DNA of 64,000 bases from Protonemura montana (lineage: Eukaryota > Arthropoda > Insecta > Plecoptera > Nemouridae): assembly GCA_947568835.1 (NCBI GenBank), contig OX387603.1, forward strand, positions 2,177,701 to 2,241,700, written 5' to 3'. Shown piece after piece: positions 24,140 to 34,340 of the stretch. How positions within the stretch are numbered: the stretch's first letter is position 1; each line of letters starts with the position of its first letter. The position numbers were made by a program, and so were the translations under genes. Under the pieces are notes generated by a model that saw nothing but the letters and a program-made list of their open reading frames with translations, searched no databases and was not told where the DNA came from.

Positions 24140-24150
24140 GTGGCGCTCTC

Positions 24151-24816
24151 AGTTGCAGCCGCGGGGACCAATGCGTTTTAATTCTTTCCCGCGTAATCTA
24201 CGGGGTCGGTCTCTTGGGCGTCTTTGCAGTACTTTTTGCCGACGCCCTGGGGGCGGGAATGCGGATTTTATAAGGTTGGCGGTAGGTTATTTCATAGTGG
24301 TCGATGATAGTGCGTGTATATTTCTTCTAAATAAAAAATAATATGTTAGCCGCTCAATTAAGTATGAGTTTCTTCGTCTATCGACAGTTTTTACCAGTTG
24401 TTTGGTAACGTCATGCTTACCCCGGACCAGAACGCAGAGTAACTCAAGTCAGTGTCCTCTATTGTCGCAGTTTGGGCAAAGCCAACTTGAAGCAAACTCT
24501 TGTATCTTCTCAGCATATATCGCAGAAGATTTCTCCGTAGGAATTACCTGCAAAACAAATGAATGCTCTCATGAAGACAAAAGTCTGAACTGCAAGATAG
24601 TTCTAATATCCTGCCCCTTAGCAACACGGAACAAATGAAGCACGGGACAAACTGACGACCTACGCCACTGGCGAAGCTAGCGATGTTGGTTTACGCTTTG
24701 GTGGAAAAGTTAGCTGATAAATTTAATCACTTGGACGCGTAATTCATTAAAACTGTTTTTGCCACGACCGCCAGAATTGATGCGAAGTTTAATTTGGCAA
24801 TCACGCGGACTCCTGC
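24151..24816. other. intergenic, no gene recognised
   Basis: Positions 24140-24273 continue an open frame that also runs through the left flank of the SINE (from about 23560) if the insertion is ignored; see findings. Nothing else identified. Confidence 0.35.
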
Positions 24817-25022
24817 GTGAGTGCGTATGTGTGTGAGTGCGTGTGCGTGTGGGTGTGCGTGTGTGAGTGCGTGTGCGTGTTCGTGTGCGTGTGCGTGTGC
24901 GTGTGCGTGTGCGTGTGCGTGTGCGTGTGCGTGTGCGTGTGCGTGTGCGTGTGCGTGTGCGTGTGCGTGTGCGTGTGCGTGTGGGTGTGCGTGTTCGTGT
25001 GTGAGTGCGTGTGGGTGGGGCA
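24817..25022 (+). repeat. (GTGCGT)n microsatellite
   Basis: A hexamer repeat, perfectly alternating purine and pyrimidine from about 24880 to 24985, flanked by degenerate versions with GTGAGTGC, GGGTGTGC and GTTCGTGT. Such tracts can adopt Z-DNA. Confidence 0.95.
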
Positions 25023-25242
25023 AAGTTAGACTTCGACTAGACTAGTAAACGCATGATGCTACCTTCATCTATCGTAAGGTGTTACGATATGAAGATTAAT
25101 CTGTTCTTCACTTCCCATCAGCTCTGGCTTCATTTTCAGCGAAATTTCCCGGGATTTTCTACGTTTCACAAGCGTGATTAATTTGATCGCTTTAGTTTCG
25201 GCATAAGTTGCCAAGATTGTACTAATTTTTTTGTCTTGATTT

Positions 25243-26706
25243 ACTGATATCAAATAACCTGGATAGAGCATACGATCCAGGCAGCTGATCTCAAATCACC
25301 TGGATAGAGCATAGGATCCAGCCAGCTGATTTCAAATAACCTGGATAGAGAATAGGATCCAGCCAGCTGATCTCAAATAACCTCCATAGAGCATAGGATC
25401 CAGTCAGCTGATCTCAAATCACCTGGATAGAGCATAGGATCCAGTCAGCTGATCTCAAATAACTTGGACAGAGCATAGGATCCAGCCAGCTGATCTCAAA
25501 TAACCTGGATAGAGCATAGGATCCAGTCAGCTGATCTCAAATAACCTGGACAGAGCATAGGATCCAGCCAGCTGATCTCAAATCACCTGGATAGAGAATA
25601 GGATCCAGCCAGCTGATCTCAAATAACCTGGATAGAGCATAGGATCCAGCCAGCTGATTTCAAATAACCTGGATAGAGCATAGGATCCAGCCAGCTGATC
25701 TCAAATAACCTGCATAGAGCATAGGATCCAGTCAGCTGATCTCAAATCACCTGGATAGAGCATAGGATCCAGTCAGCTGATCTCAAATAACCTGGATAGA
25801 GCATAGGTTCCAGCCAGCTGATCTCAAATAACCTGGATAGAGCATAGGATCCAGCCAGCTGATCTCAAATAACCTGGATAGAGCATAGGATCCAGCCAGC
25901 TGATCAAAAGTGAAGTAAAGAAATGAAAATGAAGTAAAGGACAGAGCATAGGATCCAGTCAGCTGATCTCAAATAACCTGGATAGAGCATAGGATCCAGC
26001 CAGCTGATCTCAAATAACCTGGACAGAGCATAGGATCCAGCCAGCTGATCTCAAATAACCTGGACAGAGCATAGGATCCAGCCAGCTGATCTCAAATAAC
26101 CTGGATAGAGTATAGGATCCAGCCAGCTGATCTCAAATAACCTAGATAGAACATAGGATCCAGCCAGCTGATCTCAAATAACCTGGATAGAGTATAGGAT
26201 CCAGTCAGCTGATCTCAAATAACCTGGACAGAGCATAGGATCCAGCCAGCTGATCTCAAATAACCTGGACAGAGCATAGGATCCAGTCAGCTGATCTCAA
26301 ATAACCTGGACAGAGCATAGGACCCAGCCAGCTGATCTCAAATAACCTGGACAGAGCATAGGATCCAGCCAGCTGATCTCAAATAACCTGGACAGAGCAT
26401 AGGATCCAGTCAGCTGATCTCAAATAACCTGGACAGAGCATAGGATCCAGCCAGCTGATCTCAAATAACCTGGACAGAGCATAGGATCCAGCCAGCTGAT
26501 CTCAAATAACCTGGATAGAGGATAGGATCCAGCTAGCTGATCTCAAATAACCTGGATAGAGCATAGGATCCAGTCAGCTGATCTCAAATAACCTGGACAG
26601 AGCATAGGATCCAGCCAGCTGATCTCAAATAACCTGGACAGAGCATAGGATCCAGTCAGCTGATCTCAAATAACCTGGATAGAGCATAGGATCCAGCCAG
26701 CTGATC
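25243..26706 (+). repeat. 41-bp minisatellite, about 35 units
   Basis: The unit is CTGGATAGAGCATAGGATCC plus AGCCAGCTGATCTCAAATAAC. CTGGAT and ATCCAG within the unit can pair, and each unit has a CAGCTG palindrome. Variants are ATAGAG/ACAGAG and CCAGCC/CCAGTC. The array is interrupted at 25906-25940 by AAAAGTGAAGTAAAG-type sequence, and the same AAAAGTGAAGTAAAGAAAT sequence follows its right end at 26707. Confidence 0.95.
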
Positions 26707-27682
26707 AAAAGTGAAGTAAAGAAATCCATTGTTGGCAACAGGTCCCTAATTCCAAGGCGTCTCTATAATTTCAATGCTAATTTTAGTATTTTTTTAAACA
26801 CATTTCCAACCAATTTTGACCATTAAAGCGGTGAAAACGAAGAACTGTTATAAAACCACGAAAGCACAAGAGAACTGAATCTCAGGGACTCTCAAGATGG
26901 CGGTCTTGGCTTCAAAGTGTCTCCATGGCAACCGCTTACCAGGCTACTTGAGATGAGTGCATGTTCACACAAAACTCGAAGATCGTCATTCATTCTCAAC
27001 CGAACGCACTTCGAAGACATCTGAGAATAGATTCGGGATCCGAGTTGCAGACATTTCTTCGATATTAAGGAAGACGTTTTAAGAAAGCTTTGTTCATGTG
27101 TCTGAAGACGATATCCTGGCGTAGTAATAATGAATCACGCTATGTTCAAGTGGATCGAGTCAAAAAGCAATTTCCCTGGGCTTGGGACTAAAAAACTGAG
27201 TCGATAGTTGAATGTCAGCTGGAACTAATCAATCATTGGGACAGATTGTTCGTTTCACATGCTTATCGATATACAATGCGAGTGGATTGACATTTCGTCG
27301 GAGAAATGCTATCAAATATTGAAGCAGTTAACACTTCTGTTATATCTGTACCAACAAATTGATGGTATTTTCTTTCTAAATCTTATTTGAAATCCGCATT
27401 ACGATCCTATTTCAGGTTTAGTCCGAGTCACAGTGCTAATGTTAACGGTTCTGCTGAGCAAACGAGCTGGCAACATGTCGGTGCTATCCAGCGATGTTAA
27501 AAAAACTTATAAAAAATCACTTTTTCGCCTCAAATTATCGATACATGCGTATGATTCGTTGAGGTTAGCATTATTAAAGATTAATTGAGCGTAAACCAGA
27601 CTCAAATGGGAGTAATCTGCGAGAAATAACGAAATTAAAGACGATGGTCTTGTCGAGATCTTATATCAAATACTTTAATCTT
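26707..27682. other. intergenic, no gene recognised
   Basis: Unique AT-rich sequence. No open frame of note and no repeat family match. Confidence 0.4.
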
Positions 27683-28028
27683 TTTTCCATACACATAATT
27701 GGTTAGTTAGTAAAAAACGCCAATTTGTTCGGGATTTTATTTTCAGAAAATACAAAATACTTTAGTCTTTGAGTTATTGACCCTGATTATTTTATTTAGA
27801 TGCATTTAGGAAGCTTGAACTTGGTAATTGTTATAATTTTATGTGGTTCTTTTGTTATTGGAAAATTGTCAGGACTGCTCTTACCCTTGAAAAAGTAACA
27901 GGTACAAGTTACGAAACGTTGGGAAATTCAGTTGTTCTTCACTTAGCATTGAAAACCCAGTTGAAATAGTTTTTGTTAAAACTAGTGCTAAGTTTACATC
28001 AAGTAGACATGAGTCTTGAAACAATCTC
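27683..28028 (+). repeat. stem-loop-core interspersed repeat, longest copy
   Basis: The most complete copy: left end TTTCCATACACATAATTGGT, middle TTATTTAGATGCATTTAGG, core at 27883-27917 (here CTTGAAAAAG instead of CTTGATAAAG), and right end CATCAAGTAGACATGAGTCT. It is highly similar to the copy at 37972. Confidence 0.8.
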
Positions 28029-28465
28029 CTATTTTCGTCAGTTTAGTAAATGATAATAATAATAAAAGTATTAACTGTCAAAGTTAAATATCAACATTTT
28101 AGTTGACAGTCAAGAGAATACGCTGTGTAATATTCTACTTTTTTATATAAAATAAAACCCTCCACTGGAATGAAAATAACTGGTAATTAAATACACTTCA
28201 AGTTGACATTTGATTTAAGTGCCAGATAATGGATTGAGTGACCTTTTACTCAACCATTCCTCTCAGGTATAATATGACCGATGTATGGTTGTGTATTCTG
28301 TACACAGTTTAATTTGTTGAAACAATTGAAATGTTTTCAATTGAGTTATATTGGTCCGCACATGCCAATATCAATGTTCTAAATGTAATCAGCCCATAAG
28401 AGTCCTGGTAATGGAATCTGAACTCGCTCGTGCCGTACATCGAATAAAGCGCTATTTAACAGAAC
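28029..28465. other. intergenic, no gene recognised
   Basis: AT-rich unique sequence with nothing identified. Confidence 0.4.
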
Positions 28466-28469
28466 ACAT

Positions 28470-29035
28470 GATATATTTTTATAATTATTAACACTAAAAT
28501 ACCCCGCGCATTGCAAGCGTTTGCAATTTGAATAAGATTTCATCAAAATACAGCAACGAATCCAACGTCAAATTGGAGTTACTCGAGATTGACAGGTTGT
28601 GACGTGATATAGCGTCACTAGAATCAGAGTGACTGTGAGTATTCACAGCCTCTTGGTTTTACTCCGTGGAGATCCGTCATTTTCATCAAATACACTAAAA
28701 TCGTCTCAAAAAGCCGGTGTCCAAGTAGCTCAATTGGTTAGAGCAACACCCGCGACAGGTGGAGATCGGGGTCCAAGTAGCTCAATTGGTTAGAACAACA
28801 CCCGCGACAGGTGGAGATCAGGGTCCAAGTAGCTCAATTGGTTAGAGCAACACCCGCGACAGGTGGAGATCAGGGTCCAAGTAGCTCAATTGGTTAGAGC
28901 AACACCCGCGATAGGTGGAGATTGGGGCTCGAGTCCCCTTTTAGGCATCAATTTTTGAGACGTTTACAGAGCTCATGATAATTAAATACCCGCGCATTGC
29001 AAGCGTTTGCAATTTAATTAAGATTTCATCTAAAT
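28470..29035 (+). repeat. tRNA-like element with fourfold multiplied promoter half
   Basis: It starts and ends with the family's CGCGCATTGCAAGCGTTTGC segment (28503 and 28990). The body at about 28550-28690 is followed by the inverted-repeat end CACTAAAATCGTCTCAAAAA, then four tRNA-like units starting at 28719, 28771, 28823 and 28875, spaced 52 bp. Only the last unit continues into the B-box/T-arm (CTCGAGTCCCC). Each unit has an A-box match (TAGCTCAATTGG). The outer direct repeats suggest the family is, or was, tandemly arranged. Confidence 0.85.
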
Positions 29036-29412
29036 AATATTTTCATCTGTGCTCAGCGTATTGCAGATTTGCTGGAATTAAACCGGAACAGATGAACTGA
29101 TATCCACTTTTACTGTCATTTTCTTTGTTATAAAGAATCCAGAGTCAACTTTTCCTGGTATTAATTCCAGGAGGGATTTCCAGTTTACTTTGTTGTGAAG
29201 TTTTATTCCAAATAATTCAGTATCGGTAACGGCTCTGGTTGATTTGTTTTAAACTCTTATTGAATGAGACTGATCGCCCACTTATCACGTCGTATTAAAT
29301 TGTTACATTGTTGTTCTAAATGCTGTTAAGAAAATTCCATCCCATTCCTTTCACTCGAAATATTGGTATTTTTCACAAAGACAGTTCAACACAGAGGCAC
29401 CAAGTCAAGTAT
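29036..29412. other. intergenic, no gene recognised
   Basis: Unique sequence between two element insertions. Nothing identified. Confidence 0.4.
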
Positions 29413-30178
29413 AACGACGCACTGTTTTGACATCTGGCCATGCGGCACTGGTCTAATGGCGTCGGTGAATGAGTGAATGAGTGGATGATGATGAACTTAA
29501 CCTAGGCTAGAAGGTAGAAGGGGAAATCCGGTGCTGGCACGTAGCCTACTCCTGTCGAAGACCACGGTGACCACCGGCTTAAAGTCCCTTCCGAAGGACG
29601 GTACAACGTGAACAACAGGATTCCTCCACAAATCCATGCTGTCGAGAGGTTGATAAGCAAGGCGAGTGAAGTTGCTGTCATCCCTTCAACCTCTCTCCCG
29701 AACAGAACTGGTCATGTGTATGATGGTCACCCATCCAATACCTGATCCAGCGCAGTGTTGCTTAACTTTCATCCCTCCAACCTCTCTCCCGAACAGAACT
29801 GGTCATGTGTATGATGGTCACCCATCCAATACCTGACCCAGCGCAGTGTTGCTTAACTTTCATCCCTCCAACCTCTCTCCCGAACTGAACTGGTCATGTG
29901 TATGATGGTCACCCATCCAATACCTGACCCAGTGCAGTGTTGCTTAACTTTCATCCCTCCAACCTCTCTCCCGAACAGAACTGGTCATGTGTATGATGGT
30001 CACCCATTCAATACCTGACCCAGCGCAGTGTTGCTTAACTTTCATCCCTCCAACCTCTCTCCCGAACAGAACTGGTCATGTGTATAATGGTCACCCATCC
30101 AATACCTGACCCAGCGCAGTGTTGCTACTGCGGTGATCTCACAAGGACCGGTGTTTCCAACACGCCAAACTGTTCGGT
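29413..30178 (-). mobile_element. 5S-derived SINE, five-unit head
   Basis: Tail (AACGACGCACTGTTTTGACA) at 29413, body to about 29680, then about five 91-bp units and a well-preserved 5S-like leader (GCGGTGATCTCACAAGGACC through CACGCCAAACTG) ending near 30178. I did not find a clear target-site duplication. Confidence 0.85.
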
Positions 30179-30552
30179 GACAAGCAATCGAACTAAGCAA
30201 TCCATCAAGTGTGTCGGTATCGACGCCGACGTACCGCCGTGTAACCGTATTTACAGGGCGGTGACAGCTTTGATTGAATTGCCTTTGTCTTCCGTTGTTC
30301 GCCAATCATTCAATATCGAAACAATCCAATGGGCGTTGCGATCTCGATAGTCATTTGATAGGCACAAGCCATGTTCACCTCCTATGTAACCAAACAGAAC
30401 TGTTCTAAACTTTAGATAGATGAACGTTTTGTGCAAGAAATAACTTTATACAATGAGTAAGTCAGCAATGGATATTGCTTCTGGCTTATTTCTACTAAAC
30501 CTAATTGCACAAAAACTAGAGTAAGCATACTCGGAATATATTTAATTTTAGT
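30179..30552. other. intergenic, no gene recognised
   Basis: Unique sequence with nothing identified. Confidence 0.4.
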
Positions 30553-31796
30553 GACATTCCGCTCCTTTGCGTGGAGCGAAACAAGCGCCCTGTCACGGAA
30601 TGTCCAGCACAGAGGCGACGGCGAGTGTCCGCTCCTTTGCGTGGAGCGAAACAAGCGCCCTGTCACGGAATGTCCAGCACAGAGACGACGGCGAGTGTCC
30701 GCTCCTTTGCGTGGAGCGAAACAAGCGCCCTGTCACGGAATGTCCAGCACAGAGGCGACGGCGAGTGTCCGCTCCTTTGCGTGGAGCGAAACAAGCACCC
30801 TGTCACGGAATATCCAGCACAGAGGCGACGGCGAGTGTCCGCTTCTTTGCGTGGAGCGAAACAAGCACCCTGTCACGGAATGTCCAGCACAGAGGCGACG
30901 GCGAGTGTCCGCTCCTTTGCGTAGAGCGAAACAAGCGCCCTGTCACGGAATGTCCAGCACAGAGGCGACGGCGAGTGTCCGCTCCTTTGCGTAGAGCGAA
31001 ACAAGCGCCCTGTCACGGAATGTCCAGCACAGAGGCGACGGCGAGTGTCCGCTCCTTTGCGTGGAGCGAAACAAGCGCCCTGTCACGGAATGTCCAGCAC
31101 AGAGGCGACGGCGAGTGTCCGCTCCTTTGCGTAGAGCGAAACAAGCGCCCTGTCACGGAATGTCCAGCACAGAGGCGACGGCGAGTGTCCGCTCCTTTGC
31201 GTGGAGCGAAACAAGCGCCCTGTCACGGAATGTCCAGCACAGAGGCGACGGCGAGTGTCCGCTCCTTTGCGTGGAGCGAAACAAGCGCCCTGTCACGGAA
31301 TGTCCCGCACAGAGGCGACGGCGAGTGTCCGCTCCTTTGCGTGGAGCGAAACAAGCACCCTGTCACGGAATATCCAGCACAGAGGCGACGGCGAGTGTCC
31401 GCTTCTTTGCGTGGAGCGAAACAAGCACCCTGTCACGGAATGTCCAGCACAGAGGCGACGGCGAGTGTCCGCTCCTTTGCGTAGAGCGAAACAAGCGCCC
31501 TGTCACGGAATGTCCAGCACAGAGGCGACGGCGAGTGTCCGCTCCTTTGCGTGGAGCGAAACAAGCGCCCTGTCACGGAATGTCCAGCACGAGACGACGG
31601 CGAGTGTCCGCTCCTTTGCGTGGAGCGAAACAAGCGCCCTGTCACGGAATGTCCAGCACAGAGGCGACGGCGAGTGTCCGCTCCTTTGCGTGGAGCGAAA
31701 CAAGCGCCCTGTCACGGAATGTCCAGCACAGAGGTGACGGCGAGTGTCCGCTCCTTTGCGTGGAGCGAAACAAGCGCCCTGTCACGGAATGTCCAT
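30553..31796 (+). repeat. 70-bp minisatellite, about 18 units
   Basis: The period of 70 bp was measured directly (TGTCACGGAA at 30591, 30661 and so on). Unit variants include GTAGAGCG, TATCCAGCAC and GCTTCTTTGC. The pair TATCC plus GCTTC recurs at 30811 and 31371, 560 bp or eight units apart, indicating a block duplication. Each unit has the hairpin CGCTCC-TTTGCGT-GGAGCG. The unit has no stop codon in any frame of this strand and 70 is not divisible by three, so all three frames stay open for hundreds of codons; this is a repeat artefact, not a gene. Confidence 0.95.
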
Positions 31797-32203
31797 CTTG
31801 GCAGTTAAGCAGCGAAACTAGCGGCGACTGCCGTACTTTATTAGCACCGCGGCTTAATGTTTGTCTCACACGACATCGCTCCCTACAGATTGGTCCCACG
31901 CACGCGCACACGCACACGCACACGCACATGCTCATGCTCACGCATGCTCATCTATTTTCCAGCCAGAGCGACTTGGACACTTTTTTACTCCCGGAAATCA
32001 GCACTGAATTATTTCACGGAACATGAAAATTTGATGATAATACAAGTAGAATACAAAGTAAATAAAAAATTTGGCTTTTTTTAGATAAATTTTCTTCTAA
32101 AACTCGGTGAATTCTTCAACAGCGAATTACTTCAAGTGGGCTTTTAACAATTCACTGGATGCTGCCGTTCTCGTGTATCACCACGTGTAACGAGCAAGCT
32201 GTC
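31797..32203. other. intergenic with short (CACACG)n tract
   Basis: A CACACG/CATGCT-rich microsatellite lies at about 31899-31945. Otherwise nothing identified. Confidence 0.5.
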
Positions 32204-32470
32204 GAAACGCCTCTCCGTGCTACGGGGCTGTTCCTTTACAAACAAACATTATTCTACTTCCACCTTGAACCCACGCGAAGCTGGAGAAACGCCTCTCCGT
32301 GCTACGGGGCTGTTCCTTTACAAACAAACATTATTCTACTTCCACCTTGAACCCACGCGAAGCTGGAGAAACGCCTCTCCGTGCTACGGGGCTGTTCCTT
32401 TACAAACAAACATTATTCTACTTCCACCTTGAACCCACGCGAAGCTGGAGAAACGCCTCTCGATATCAAG
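32204..32470 (+). repeat. 82-bp minisatellite, three units
   Basis: GAAACGCCTCTCC starts at 32204, 32286, 32368 and 32450, a period of 82 bp. Upstream, CACGTGTAACGAGCAAGCTG is related to the 130-bp unit at 8391 (CACGTGAAACAAGCAAGCTG), so the two arrays share ancestry. Confidence 0.92.
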
Positions 32471-32678
32471 GAATTACCGAAATAATTCGAGCTGATCTTG
32501 GCATCTCTTGGGTCCCCTGTACCTTCCAATCGTCTGGCATTGGTTATTCTGGGAGGGTGGATGTGGAGGGTGGAGGGTTGTAAAATATCGGCTGAACAGT
32601 GAGACAACGGGCCAAGAAAAGATCCTAGTCGCGTTTGCGTTCAGAAGTCAAAGTTCAATTGAAAACATTTGTTTTGCA

Positions 32679-32845
32679 ATTTTATTATTATGAACACTAT
32701 AAACGTTTAAAACATGGATGAACACACGGGGACATTTTTCCCTGTTTGGGCATCAATTTTTGAGACGGTTATAGTGTTGAAAATAATAAAATACCCCGCG
32801 CATTGCAAGCGTTTGCAATTTTAATCAGATTTCATTTAAATTTGT
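32679..32845 (+). repeat. tRNA-like element, internally deleted
   Basis: Both inverted-repeat ends are present (TTTTATTATTATGAACACTA on the left; GTTATAGTGTTGAAAATAAT on the right), but the tRNA-like centre is reduced to its 3' part (TTTGGGCATCAA). The family tail CGCGCATTGCAAGCG follows. Confidence 0.75.
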
Positions 32846-33429
32846 TTTGCGAGTTGGTTAACCTGGCCGTGGTGCTGATTCTTGTCGACTTTGACTGAGA
32901 TGTTTGTCTACGGAAAGAAAAGCTGAAAACTGGAAGATATCGTAAGATTCCACGGGGCTTATACATTATCACTGGGATTGTTACACTTTTCCCGCGTGGA
33001 TTTTCACGCTAGAATGCGCTCGGGTTGAAAATAAAAACGAGATAAAACTCTAAGAGATAAAAGAGAGAGAAATTTAGACGAGGGTTGCGGTTTTCCCGAC
33101 ATTTAAGACATAAAAAAGTTGAAGGAAATAAAAGATGTCGGTCACGGTCCGTTATATGCAAGTCGAGGGTCGTTACTGACGTCACGTCACTGTCCTCGAA
33201 CTGTGTGACGAAGCACTTTGTGTGACGACGCACTGATATTGTTTGATGACGCTGCGTGGTAAGAAATGTTTAGCTCTTGTAATCCGCTGCTTCAGCTTTT
33301 AACTGGGTTTTTTTAACAACGCATTGCTCTGAAACGCAGCATAACAAAGTTTAACAAAAGAGACTTTTGAAAATGTAGTCAAAGATTTCATAATAAAGCA
33401 CAGTTTCTAAGTAAATGACAGCTAAAATT
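32846..33429. other. intergenic, no gene recognised
   Basis: Unique sequence with nothing identified. Confidence 0.4.
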
Positions 33430-33685
33430 TCTTGACGATGACTCTGATTATTTTATTTAGATGCATTAAGGAAGCTTGAACTTGGTCATTGTTATAATTT
33501 TATGTGGTTCTTTTGTTATCGGAAAATTGTCAGGACTGCTCTTACCCTTGATAAAGTAACAGGTACAAGTTACGAAACGTTGGGAAATTCAGTTGTTCTT
33601 CACTTAGCATTCAAAACCCAGTTGAAATAGTTTTTGTTAAAACTAGTGCTAAGTTTACATCAAGTAGACATGAGTCTAGAAACTA
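33430..33685 (+). repeat. stem-loop-core interspersed repeat
   Basis: A plus-strand copy beginning in the TTATTTAGATGCATTAAGG segment, with the core at 33545-33580 and the right end CATCAAGTAGACATGAGTCT. Confidence 0.8.
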
Positions 33686-34340
33686 TCACAGTTTTTATTC
33701 CATTAACGAGTGCATTACCTTAAAAAAATGTGACTGTAAATTTAGATTACAGGTTATTTTAAGTTACATATGTTTCTATGTTTCCAGCGCCTGTTTTAAC
33801 AAAAATTTGTGAAAAACATGAATGGCATGCATAAAAAACAACGGAAAATAAATACAAAATACAAACGACGCATTGCCCTTGTTAATCAGTGCACTAACCT
33901 TGTGAAATTACAAAATGTTTAACGACGTATTCTGTCCAACGAAGCACTCTCTCCTAAACGTAGTGGTCACATATCAACTTTCTACCAAACTTAGCCAAAT
34001 AAGGACCAAATAATAAATCAGTTGATTCCATTCCATGGATTAAACCCTAGTTAAGATTTTCAAATAACCCGCGTCGGTCCCGTCTGTCCAGCAGCTCTAA
34101 AGGTTGTCCACCCCTGGCTTAAATCGGCGGACGGGTTTCTAAAGGTAATGGCTTTCAGCAGGACCGAGGGGTGGCCGTAGCAAGGGGTGGGTGGGGGGGG
34201 GGGGGTGCCGAAGGAGGTGGGGGGGGGGGGAGGGTCGGAGAAAAGTTGTTTCTCCGTTTGTGGGCCTGCGAATATTATAGAGGTGTACATTCTTCGGTTG
34301 AAACGGATCTCGGTCTCTGGGTCTCCTTTGAAACGAGACC
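33686..34340. other. intergenic with G-rich tract
   Basis: Positions about 34176-34233 contain several long G runs separated by short spacers (quadruplex-prone). They lie about 110 bp upstream of the next 5S-derived SINE. Otherwise nothing identified. Confidence 0.5.

Noticed and set aside
5991-24140. Functional 5S rRNA genes
   Set aside because: Units contain only the internal part of 5S; the 3' third that pairs with the 5' end is replaced by non-5S sequence, so no mature 5S rRNA can form.
24727-25045. His-Ala and Cys-Val repeat proteins
   Set aside because: Translation of the (GTGCGT)n microsatellite.
30567-32026. Plus-strand open frames of 305 and 321 codons
   Set aside because: Same 70-bp repeat artefact; the C-terminal extension is unique spacer DNA and a CA-rich microsatellite.
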